Of a stretch of 14,620 bases of DNA, positions 7,746 to 14,620 are shown in pieces (position 1 is the stretch's first letter; every line of letters begins with the position of its first letter). A program made the position numbers and the translations under genes. This DNA comes from Terramyces sp. JEL0728 (taxonomy: Eukaryota > Chytridiomycota > Chytridiomycetes > Rhizophydiales > Terramycetaceae): positions 1-14,620 of the forward strand of contig JADIIU010000208.1 in the NCBI GenBank assembly GCA_027603945.1, given 5' to 3'. A model generated the notes under the pieces. That model saw only the letters and a list, made by a program, of their open reading frames with translations. It was not told the origin of the DNA and did not search any database.

Positions 7746-9357
7746 TCAGTTTATTTGAGGAGGCCAATCCAAATGAATTTCTTCAACATCAAGGTAGACG
7801 ACCGAACATTCAGTACCAAGTAAATCTCCTAAACAAGGGTTAGTTCGCCCACCATCTCCATGAACAAACTCTTTGACATAAGTACCGGCACTTGTCTTTA
7901 AATAAACCATAATTTCATCATTTTCGTCCAAATCTGCCGCTGGCAAAGGTCCGTCTTTCCATTTCACAATCTGTATAGTTTCAATGAGTTTGTCTCTAAC
8001 AAGGTCTGCTCGGCGTGGCACACGGGTCGGGTTTTGCTGTTTGAGTTCAATATCTGTCATTTCGTTGACTTTTTCTACTGTTTCCCAGCTTGCTTTTGAG
8101 TTGCATTTCACGAGACATCTATATTAACTAGAACAGACTTGTAGCTCTTTGATTTTGTGCTCGCGCTGTCTTTCATAATACTCGTATTGTCTTTGGTAAC
8201 CAATTGCAAATCCCATACTTTGATTCGCCCATTACACCCCTTGTTGATTTTGTCCATTACACCATCAATTGCGTCTAATTTATGAGGATTCACCAATTCA
8301 AAGTAAAACGGTCTTCCTCTACCCAGCATTCGCACATCAACGTCTTCTCTACCAGCTGAACTGAATTTATAGCTGCTACATTGAAATGCCTGTGTCAAAT
8401 AGGCACCAATAAGCTCTTCCATTGAATCTTGTGCCATTCGTTTTGACCCAACGAACCACTTTGAATTTGAAATTCCCCGTTCTAGTTTATTGTATCTTCC
8501 AGCAACGAATAACTGGGTGTGGTTAAATGAGATTCCAAGAGATGGGTTGGTTGTAATTGCGGGCGGCGGGTAGATATTGCTATTCTCTATGTCTTGTTCC
8601 GTGATGTTCTTTAGTGCCAAATTGATCTTGTCTACTGAAGCACCTTGATGCACGGTCCTCCCCCTTTTCTTGCTAACCTTGACATTGAATTTAGAGTGCG
8701 GCAAAGTAGTCATAAATTCATAGTCCATTACTGATTCGTTATGGTTGATTGCCAGCTGTAGAGAGAACGGAGACTAGGTTAGCACGAAAATACGTTGACA
8801 TTGTAAGACAAATTTGAAGCAGCAGCGAATGCATGCTTTAGTAGGTATTTAAATACTTCTTTGACTTCTAACGGTTCAGGTATTTCTTGTTTTTTAGGGC
8901 TCTTTGATGGCGATTGTGGTTTAATGTGATTCTTTAAAAAAAGCTGCATACTCTTGTTTCTGATTTGCAACTGAACGGGGAGTTGAATTGAAAGATTGAA
9001 TAAAGCCAATGGTGAATATTGCTCATCTTTCAGCGAATCCACTGAATCTTGAGCGAGTTTTTTGAAATTTAGTTGCAGCAGTCCTAAGCAAGTTGAACAT
9101 GGTTTGATTTCTGGCTCTTTTTCTTCAGTAGCATCTATTTCCTCTCCTTCCAATTTAATTTTCTTGTTCATTTCAGACTCTAATATAAGTTGACATGAAC
9201 CATAAGTTGGACTGTATTCCGCCAAGTCTTTCTGTTGATTTCGAAGTCCCAAGTATCTGGTAACACAGTTATAGCAACAGCCAACAGAGGCACATGAAGA
9301 AGCAATCTTTTCATACAACGGGTTTTCCAGTGTGATTTTCTTTATCAGATTTTGCAT
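7746..9357 (-). CDS. PUS10: tRNA pseudouridine synthase Pus10
   Basis: Exons, minus strand: 9357-8794, 8773-8139 and 8118-7746; introns of 20 nt each (GTATTTTCGTGCTAACCTAG and GTCTGTTCTAGTTAATATAG). The product is 523 aa, close to the ~530 aa of animal PUS10. The N-terminal Zn-type pairs are CYNC (residues 28-31, within CCYNCVTRYLGLR) and CSTC (87-90). The catalytic block SAGREDVDVRMLGRGRPF lies near residues 326-343, with the conserved Asp in GREDVD. The C-terminal block QNPTRVPRRADL and the KTSAGTYVKEFVHGDGGRTNP signature are family hallmarks, and the chain ends in the typical LDWPP. Pus10 isomerises uridine 54/55 in the tRNA T-loop. Splicing of both introns is needed to join the conserved blocks, which makes this the best proof of 20-nt introns here. 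It is divergent from CMS1 with 33 bp between the ATGs. Confidence 0.96.
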
Positions 9358-9390
9358 TTTTCTTTTTTTTTTTTTTCTGAAAAGTTTGAA
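9358..9390. promoter_or_regulatory. 33-bp divergent promoter with T tract
   Basis: The whole space between the PUS10 and CMS1 start codons is 33 bp and contains a run of 14 T (9363-9376). Poly(dA:dT) tracts exclude nucleosomes and commonly serve as bidirectional promoter elements in fungi. There is no room for separate classical promoters, so transcription must start inside this spacer or within the opposite gene. Confidence 0.5.
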
Positions 9391-10099
9391 ATGGCTAGTG
9401 CAGATTCTTTGGATGATGATTTCTATATTGAGGGTATCGACGGTGCAGCTTCAGATAAGGAACCGGAAGTAGATGTGGAAGTAGATGTGGAAGTAGATGT
9501 GGAAACCAAGACTGAAAAGGAAACCAAGAATGACAAGAAGGACAAGAAGGACAAGAAAAAGGATAAAAAGAAAAAGAAACCAAAGGCAGAGAAACCACAC
9601 ATGTCATTTGAATCACTAGGAGTAGAAATATCACCAAACCCTGATGATGCTCCGTCAATATCCAAACTTATTGATCAACTTTACATTGATGCTCCAAAAC
9701 CACTATACGTGAAATCGCACACCAAACTCAAAGTCTTGGTAGTATCTTCATCCGCACTGCGTTGCTTGGAAATTTACAAAGAAGTACGCGAAAAAGCAAA
9801 AACAATCAAACTATTTGCACGTCACTTGAAAATCAATGACCAAATAGAATCACTAAAAAAGGAACCCTTTCTTATTGGGGTTGGAACGCCAGGAAGAATA
9901 AGGAAACTTGTTGAACAAGATAAAGGTATTTTTTGTTAATTCAGATGCAATTAGGGTGAATAGGGTTGAGTTTGTGATTGTTGACGGATGGATTGATAGC
10001 AAGAATTTTAATATTCTTGATAATAATGAGACTAGGGAAGACACCTTGCATCTTGTTTCGCTATTTAAGGAAAGCGCACTTGGCATTCATATGATATAA
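9391..10099 (+). CDS. CMS1: Cms1/CMSS1-like ribosome biogenesis protein
   Basis: Exons: 9391-9925 and 9945-10099, joined across the 19-nt intron GTATTTTTTGTTAATTCAG; 229 aa. The family (yeast Cms1, animal CMSS1) is linked to the small-subunit processome. The N-terminus is acidic with a VDVE repeat (about residues 27-38), then a Lys-rich stretch (residues 43-68) that probably directs nuclear or nucleolar targeting. The conserved core follows: LKVLVVSSSALRCLEIYKE, then VGTPGRIRKL (a helicase-like TPGR element without the ATPase), then in exon 2 VEFVIVDGWID and NETREDTLHLVSLFKES. It is shorter than yeast Cms1 (~290 aa), mainly N-terminally. The ATG at 9391 is chosen because upstream in-frame codons are the T tract and would overlap PUS10. 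Identity as a Cms1-family member is likely; the yeast symbol is used by homology. Confidence 0.88.
9466..9501 (+). repeat. Tandem 12-bp repeat, three perfect copies, in the CMS1 coding region
   Basis: GAAGTAGATGTG is repeated three times without mismatch, encoding EVDV units. It is followed by a GACAAGAAG 9-mer repeated at 9532-9558 (last copy GACAAGAAA), encoding DKK. Both preserve frame, so copy number can vary without breaking the gene. Confidence 0.9.
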
Positions 10100-10443
10100 A
10101 TTTATTAGTTGTTTTTGTATTGGGAGCCCAGCAATATCTGATTTCAGTGTTACATGCTGAATTCTATCATTTTTGATTTTAAAAAAAGTGTATTCTTAAA
10201 GTTGTAAATTTTCTAGATTTGGTTTTTCTGTGGCAAGCTGGGAATGGCATCTGGAATGGCACAGGTTCGATTCCTGGAGTGTTGCGGAAGCGGTCGATGA
10301 TGATAACAACTGGAAGCAGACTATGATGGTGCATCCAAAATTATAGACTACAACGGTATCTGATGACCTTTTTTTCATGCCCAAGTCTCGGGAACGACCA
10401 GTGCACTAATTTAACTGCAGTCTATGAAATGACCAAATAGGAA

Positions 10444-10456
10444 GTGAGTCACTCAC
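10444..10456 (+). promoter_or_regulatory. AP-1/Gcn4-like site in a 13-bp inverted repeat (GTGAGTCACTCAC)
   Basis: The arms GTGAGT and ACTCAC are perfect inverted complements around one C. The 7-mer TGAGTCA (10445-10451) is the classical bZIP (AP-1/Gcn4) site. It lies about 200 bp upstream of an NAD(P)-binding NmrA-like gene, a plausible target of stress or nutrient bZIP regulation. Function is inferred from position only. Confidence 0.3.
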
Positions 10457-10619
10457 CAAAGAGGTTGCAAAACTTTAACCAACTGAGAAAACCACAGCTG
10501 CCACATCCCTTTATTTCCACCATACTATTAGCGTTATTGCATCAACATGCAGGCGCAGTCATTATACGCTGGAAACTATATATTTTCTTGGATATTGAAA
10601 CTGCAAAAAGCCACACTTG

Positions 10620-10627
10620 TATAAATA
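10620..10627 (+). promoter_or_regulatory. TATA box TATAAATA
   Basis: A consensus TATA element ends only 24 bases before the ATG at 10652. With the usual 25-40 bp spacing, the transcription start would fall at or very near the start codon, implying a minimal 5' UTR. Confidence 0.45.
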
Positions 10628-10651
10628 GGAATGCTGTGAAAAGGAACTGCT

Positions 10652-11485
10652 ATGCTCGATTCAATTCTAGTAGTTGGTGGTTCTGCTGGTATCGGTAGAC
10701 ATGTTGTTTTGGAAGCGCTGAAAGACTCTTTCTATAAAAAGGTAGGAGTATTATCGAGAAAACAAACACCAGCTCTTGATGAATTAGTATCACTCGGTGC
10801 AGCCGTTAATGTAGTTGACTACAGCGACTTGATGGCACTTGAACAACATATGCACGGATATAAAGTGGTAGTTGCTATCCACAATACATATGGAAACATT
10901 GATGATGCGCTTGCAATTATCGACACTGCAAAGAAAGCTGGCGTCAGTAGATTTGTTCCAAATGTGTGGGGAGTAGACTACGAATTAAATGCAGTACTCC
11001 CTTGGCTTGGTCCTCGTTTAAAAATTCGCAACCACCTAAAGGAAATTGGATTAGCGTATACTGAAATAATCCTTGGGTTCTTTTTGGAAAATATTCAGAA
11101 AGATGGAATTGATGGCTGCGCGATTGATTTTGCAAACAAAAAGGCAACTTTTTATGGAGATAAACCAGCTTCTTGGACTCTTCGAAGAGATGGAGCAAAG
11201 TTTTTGTTGCATAAATTAAAAACTGAAAAAGGAAATAATAGTTATCGAATTGAAGGTGATCGTATTTCATTCCCTCAAATCGTTAGCCTTGTGGAAAGGA
11301 AATTGGGAGAATTCACTAAAGAAAACGTATCTGAAAACGTACTTGAATTGTATGAAAGCATAAGCGATCCATTTGATTGTATGGCAGGGCTAGGGAGAGG
11401 AGTAGCCAATCCGAATGGTGAACAACTTCAACCGCTCATGAATCCAATTACCGTTGAATCATGGCTGGATCAATTATTTGAATAA
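10652..11485 (+). CDS. NmrA-like / atypical SDR NAD(P)-binding protein (277 aa)
   Basis: A single-exon 277-residue protein. The N-terminal Rossmann signature is LVVGGSAGIGRHVV (about residues 5-18, Gly-rich loop GGSAGIG), followed by a second strand ending in the VGVLSRK region that usually selects NADPH over NADH. Later segments (VVVAIHNT, ID then AKKAGVSRFVPNVWGVDY) match the NmrA/isoflavone-reductase-like group, where KKAGVKRF-type motifs follow the dinucleotide fold. Members are either redox-sensing regulators such as fungal NmrA or true reductases; sequence alone does not decide. There is no SDR Tyr-x-x-x-Lys pair, consistent with the atypical class. The TATA box is 24 bp upstream. AATAAA at 11481-11486 contains the TAA stop. 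It is the only longer complete gene here without an intron. Confidence 0.85.
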   Translation: MLDSILVVGGSAGIGRHVVLEALKDSFYKKVGVLSRKQTPALDELVSLGAAVNVVDYSDLMALEQHMHGYKVVVAIHNTYGNIDDALAIIDTAKKAGVSRFVPNVWGVDYELNAVLPWLGPRLKIRNHLKEIGLAYTEIILGFFLENIQKDGIDGCAIDFANKKATFYGDKPASWTLRRDGAKFLLHKLKTEKGNNSYRIEGDRISFPQIVSLVERKLGEFTKENVSENVLELYESISDPFDCMAGLGRGVANPNGEQLQPLMNPITVESWLDQLFE

Positions 11486-11730
11486 ACTTTTGGGTAATTA
11501 TATCAAGTTTTATTCTTTTCAAGCAACTTTCTAGTGGCGGTTTGGGAAAAGTATGGACAGAGGCAGGCGGGTAGGTGTTGTTTTGCCTCCTGTTGATTTC
11601 CAACCTTTGACCGGGCCAGCGTGTTATTTGGTGTAATGTTTGGTATGATAAACACGCCTGACTTTTTATGCAAGACAATTGATTTATTTCAACGCAATGC
11701 GCATTAGCTTGGATATCCAAAATGCCACAT
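11486..11730. other. Intergenic stretch before the hAT relic
   Basis: 245 bp downstream of the NmrA-like stop. I see no coding signal or repeat. Confidence 0.4.
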
Positions 11731-12060
11731 TCATACTACCGTCTCACTCAATGAGGATCGATACACCCAAGACGATGATATTCTTATGCTCCATCGTGCA
11801 ATACAATATAGAGAAGTTATTTCAGATACTATATATAGACACAAGGATAATGACCTTATCAAATTACTGTTGAACGACAGCGATTGGGACTGCATGAAAG
11901 ATTTGCTTGCTGTTTTAAAACCTCTTAAAGAAGTTACTTTGTTGAGCTCAAAAAGCAACTCACGATAAAAATCTGAACGCGATTTCTCCTGCTTTTTGGA
12001 AAAACGAAAGATCGAAAGGCGAATGACTACACTGCTTTGTTGTATAATCATTTCAATAAT
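11731..12060 (+). pseudogene. hAT-family transposase relic
   Basis: An open frame covering 11771-11968 translates to RAIQYREVI, LLLNDSDWDCMKDLLAVLKPLKEVTLLSS. This matches the conserved middle of hAT (BED-finger/RNase H-like) transposases, where W..l..ll.vLkPf.e.T..ls is a standard block. It then hits a stop (11966-11968). Similarity reappears in another frame at about 12006-12062 (NDYTALLYNHFNNLF), the kind of spacing seen further along hAT proteins. The catalytic Asp/Asp/Glu regions, zinc finger and terminal inverted repeats are not visible. It is therefore a short, frame-broken remnant, ending where the HNH gene begins on the other strand. Confidence 0.6.
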
Positions 12061-12998
12061 TTATTCACACATTTGAGAGGACATGGGGTTGGGCATATCC
12101 CACATTTTAACCTTAAAATTACTTTCAGCAAGAATGAATTCAGCCTGAGCTTTCAGTCTGTTCTCTTCTCGTTTTTTGTAAAAGCATTTGTTGTGGAATT
12201 TCAAAAACTTTTCGCCAGGCCATTCGTTCTTTCTATCTGAATCAAAAGAAATCTGTTTTCCATCCAATTGCACAATTTCTTTTTGTAATTCCTTTTCATC
12301 AATTGTCTCTGGCTCTCGAAATTCATCCTCACGCAGCGTTTCTACAACATACACATCTCCTCTTTTGATAATTGTAAAGTCAAAGTCATCAAAAGCTCCA
12401 TTAAGAGGACCCCACATAAGAATCCCATTGCGAATGTCCATCACACGGTGTTCAGGATTGTCGCAGCTGTAAGGAAATACAGAGTCGAAAATCTCTTTGC
12501 CAACCAAATCGTTCTTTTGAAAGTAAGTCCAAGAGACAATATGACATGCTTGACAATCCAGTGCTTTTTTGCCAGTTAATACACAGCCATTAGTATCTCT
12601 TTCACATATTCTTTTCCTGAAAGATTGCTGATTTAGTTCGGTTCCATTACTGCCTCTGGTAGTGTTGCTAGCGGACCGAGACCTTTTAGATGGTATTATA
12701 AACTCTGTTTGGTCATTGTGGGGTTTGATTAATAGTGCAGTGTCTTCTGTATTTCCAGAATTTAATGAACTAAGCAGGAGGCCACCTTTAAGAGCATCAT
12801 TTGCCAAGTCACCTATAATTAACTCCTATTAATACCAGTATGGAGAGTGAGGTTTCCAGCAAAAACAGAAGCAACAGGAGAGTTTGGAAGTCCCTGGAAA
12901 GCTCTAATAATCAAAGCAATATTTGATAAGAGGAAATTCCATAGCGATTCTGTTTGCATGAATGTGTGTGTCAATCTTAACTGGTCTATTGTTGCCAT
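12061..12998 (-). CDS. HNH endonuclease-domain protein (304 aa, two exons)
   Basis: Exons, minus strand: 12998-12836 and 12812-12061, separated by a 23-nt intron (12835-12813). The second exon alone has no ATG start; splicing adds 55 residues beginning MATIDQLRLTHTFMQTESLW, and the upstream in-frame TGA fixes the start. The HNH core is FRKRICERDTNGCVLTG (from about residue 119), then CQACHIVSW with the first His at ~145, DIRNGILMW with Asn ~183, and GPLNGAFDDFDF. This fits the HNH_2 type found in many fungal genomes. At the usual last His (LHxxFD) this protein has Asn (~192), an H-N-N variant. A basic PSKRSRS stretch (~95-101) may be a nuclear signal. The biological role of these eukaryotic HNH proteins is not known to me. 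It abuts a hAT relic; AATAAA (12065-12060) contains its stop. Confidence 0.8.
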
Positions 12999-13134
12999 AT
13001 TTAATCCAAAAAGTCTTGTTCTGATTCATTTCTGAGAAAAATGTGGCTGACAACTTTGTTAGCTTACACTTCTTAATATGAAACAATTAATCTTATACTA
13101 CCGGTAGTGTCTAATAATCAAAACTGTGAATATA

Positions 13135-14620
13135 TTAATCTTCATAAGACTCTAAAGGAGGGCAAGAACAAATCAAATTACGATCACCATAAGTGTCGTC
13201 CACTCTGCTAACTGTCGGCCAGAATTTGGATTTATGGCGCAACAAATTCATAGGATATGCTGCTACAGCTCTGCTGTATGGTCTATCCCAGCTATCCGAC
13301 ATCACAACCTGTTGAGTATGTGGAGCCTTGACAAGCACATTATTATCTTTTGGATACTTGCCGTCAGCTACTTCTTGGATTTCCTTGCGGATAGAAATCA
13401 TTGCATCGCAGAATCTGTCCAATTCAGCCAGAGATTCGGATTCAGTCGGCTCAATCATCAAAGTGTTTGCAACTGGAAAAGACATTGTTGGAGAGTGGAA
13501 ACCATAGTCGTGTAATCTCTTTGCAATATCAATCGCTTCAATTCCAGAAGTTGCTTGGAATGGATGGCAATCAATAATAAATTCATGTGCACATTTGCCA
13601 TGGTTGTTTGTAAACAACACTTTGTAGTGGTCTTTGAGACGGTACATCATATAGTTGGCATTCAATAACGCCAATTGAGTAGCTTTTTTGAGGCCGTCGT
13701 CTCCCATCATTTTCAAATATGCCCACGAAATTGGCAGGATGGATGCTGATCCCCATGGTGCAGCCGAAATTGGCCCAATAGCTTTGTCTCCCCCAGAAAC
13801 TACAACAGGATTTCCCGGCAAGAACGGACCTAAATGAGCTTTAACTCCAATTGGACCCATACCAGGACCACCACCACCGTGTGGTATACAGAAAGTCTTG
13901 TGCAAGTTCAAATGGCAAACATCAGCCCCGATTTCTGCAGGTTTACACAACCCCATTTGAGCGTTCAAGTTTGCACCATCCATATATACCTGGCCTCCAT
14001 GCTCGTGAATAATTTTGCATGCTTCGGTGATTCCTTCTTCGAATACACCATAGGTAGATGGGTAGGTAATCATAGTCGCAGCAAGTGTTTTTTCGTACTT
14101 TTTTGCCTTTTCCTTTAAATCCTTTAAATCCAGGTTTCCTAATTCATCGCATTTGACTGTAATTACTTTCATTCCGCTCATGACGGCAGAAGCAGGATTA
14201 GTGCCGTGGGCAGAAACTGGAATCAAACATATATCGCGATGGCCCTCTCCGATCGATTCGAAATAAGCTTTGATGCAGCGTAACCCTGCATATTCACCCT
14301 GAGCTCCGGAATTTGGCTGAAGCGAGACGTAATCAAATCCGGTAGCTTCTTTAAGAGCATACTCCAATTCCCTAAACAAGATTTGATATCCCTCTGCTTG
14401 GTCTGTCGGTACGAATGGATGAATATTTCCAAATTCTGGAAAAGTAACTGGAATCATTTCAACGGTAGAGTTGAGTTTCATGGTGCATGAGCCTAGCGGA
14501 ATCATTGCGTCTGCCAAAGATAAATCCTTCTTTTGCAAGTGGTAAAGGTATCGAAGCATATCAGTTTCAGAATGGTAAGAGTTAAATACTGGATGTTCAA
14601 GATATGGCGTAGTCCTAACC
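13135..14620 (-). CDS. GCV2: Glycine dehydrogenase (decarboxylating), glycine cleavage P-protein, C-terminal half (5' truncated by window)
   Basis: An open frame enters the window at 14619 and runs 494 residues to the TAA at 13137-13135, without introns. It begins in the conserved [21 protein letters not shown] region and carries [12 protein letters not shown], the [15 protein letters not shown] block and HGTNPASA. The PLP-binding loop is [18 protein letters not shown], with the Schiff-base Lys codon at 13899-13897. The end is [12 protein letters not shown]. The P-protein decarboxylates glycine with PLP and passes the aminomethyl group to the lipoyl H-protein in the mitochondrial glycine cleavage system. 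Full-length eukaryotic proteins are about 950-1050 aa, so roughly half is missing, together with any targeting peptide. The next gene in the same orientation starts 136 bp downstream of the stop. Unlike most neighbours, no AATAAA overlaps this stop. Confidence 0.97.
   Translation of the reverse strand, partial: VRTTPYLEHPVFNSYHSETDMLRYLYHLQKKDLSLADAMIPLGSCTMKLNSTVEMIPVTFPEFGNIHPFVPTDQAEGYQILFRELEYALKEATGFDYVSLQPNSGAQGEYAGLRCIKAYFESIGEGHRDICLIPVSAHGTNPASAVMSGMKVITVKCDELGNLDLKDLKEKAKKYEKTLAATMITYPSTYGVFEEGITEACKIIHEHGGQVYMDGANLNAQMGLCKPAEIGADVCHLNLHKTFCIPHGGGGPGMGPIGVKAHLGPFLPGNPVVVSGGDKAIGPISAAPWGSASILPISWAYLKMMGDDGLKKATQLALLNANYMMYRLKDHYKVLFTNNHGKCAHEFIIDCHPFQATSGIEAIDIAKRLHDYGFHSPTMSFPVANTLMIEPTESESLAELDRFCDAMISIRKEIQEVADGKYPKDNNVLVKAPHTQQVVMSDSWDRPYSRAVAAYPMNLLRHKSKFWPTVSRVDDTYGDRNLICSCPPLESYED

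Larger units (their letters stand above)
10100..10651. other. Intergenic region and promoter of the NmrA-like gene
   Basis: 552 bp with no gene I can support. Notable sites are an AP-1/Gcn4-type palindrome at 10444-10456 and a TATA box (TATAAATA, 10620-10627) 25-32 bp before the ATG of the next gene. Open stretches on both strands lack ATG starts or recognisable sequence. Confidence 0.5.

Noticed and set aside
9395..9665. Overlapping minus-strand open frames rich in Ser/Phe and Ser/Thr opposite CMS1
   Set aside because: They are the reverse reading of the Lys- and Val/Asp-rich repeats, which avoids stops by composition.
10944..11270. 108-codon minus-strand open frame inside the NmrA-like gene
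   Set aside because: Antisense shadow of a well-supported conserved coding region.
12904..13086. 60-codon minus-strand open frame upstream of the HNH gene
   Set aside because: It overlaps the true first exon of the HNH gene in another frame and ends without joining anything; the spliced frame from 12998 is better.
1..14620. tRNA, rRNA, CRISPR array, prokaryotic operon signals
   Set aside because: No cloverleaf, rRNA core sequence, regular spaced repeat or Shine-Dalgarno pattern was seen by eye; the window is eukaryotic nuclear DNA.

Overview
Eukaryotic nuclear DNA, most likely from an early-diverging fungus or fungal relative (chytrid, aphelid or rozellid type). The clues are spliceosomal introns with TACTAAC/CTAAC/TTAAT branch motifs, a small Ser/Thr/Ala-rich secreted protein with a GPI-type tail, a CMS1 homologue, an HNH_2-type nuclease protein and PUS10, which Saccharomyces lacks. 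The lineage is inferred; no rRNA is present to settle it. About ten genes are interpretable, two of them cut by the window ends.

Layout: (1) the 3' end of a cytochrome b5-like gene (1-179, +); (2) a 7TM protein of 258 aa (316-1202, +); (3) a nine-exon, ~1185-aa Cys-rich secreted protein with a GPI-like tail (1697-5426, +); (4) a 70-aa secreted, GPI-like protein (5679-5891, -); (5) a gene-poor 0.7-kb gap; (6) a second 7TM, GPCR-like protein of 352 aa (6590-7705, +); (7) tRNA pseudouridine synthase PUS10 (7746-9357, -), diverging from (8) CMS1, a ribosome-biogenesis protein (9391-10099, +), across only 33 bp; (9) an NmrA-like NAD(P)-binding protein (10652-11485, +); (10) a hAT transposase relic (about 11730-12060, +); (11) a two-exon HNH endonuclease-domain protein (12061-12998, -); (12) the C-terminal half of the glycine cleavage P-protein (13135-14620, -).

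The most unusual property concerns gene architecture. Nearly every gene with introns is interrupted by introns of only 19-25 nt. I reconstructed 18, and each restores one continuous, sensible reading frame. The only two longer introns (39 and 52 nt) look as if they are built from abutting or nested units of the same tiny class. In addition, the AATAAA hexamer physically overlaps the TAA stop codon in five genes and lies inside the last codons of a sixth, which implies very short 3' UTRs.

Functionally, the left half is a cell-surface cluster: two 7TM proteins flanking a large Cys-rich ectodomain protein and a small GPI-type protein. The right half is housekeeping (tRNA modification, ribosome assembly, glycine catabolism), interspersed with a transposon relic and an HNH protein.
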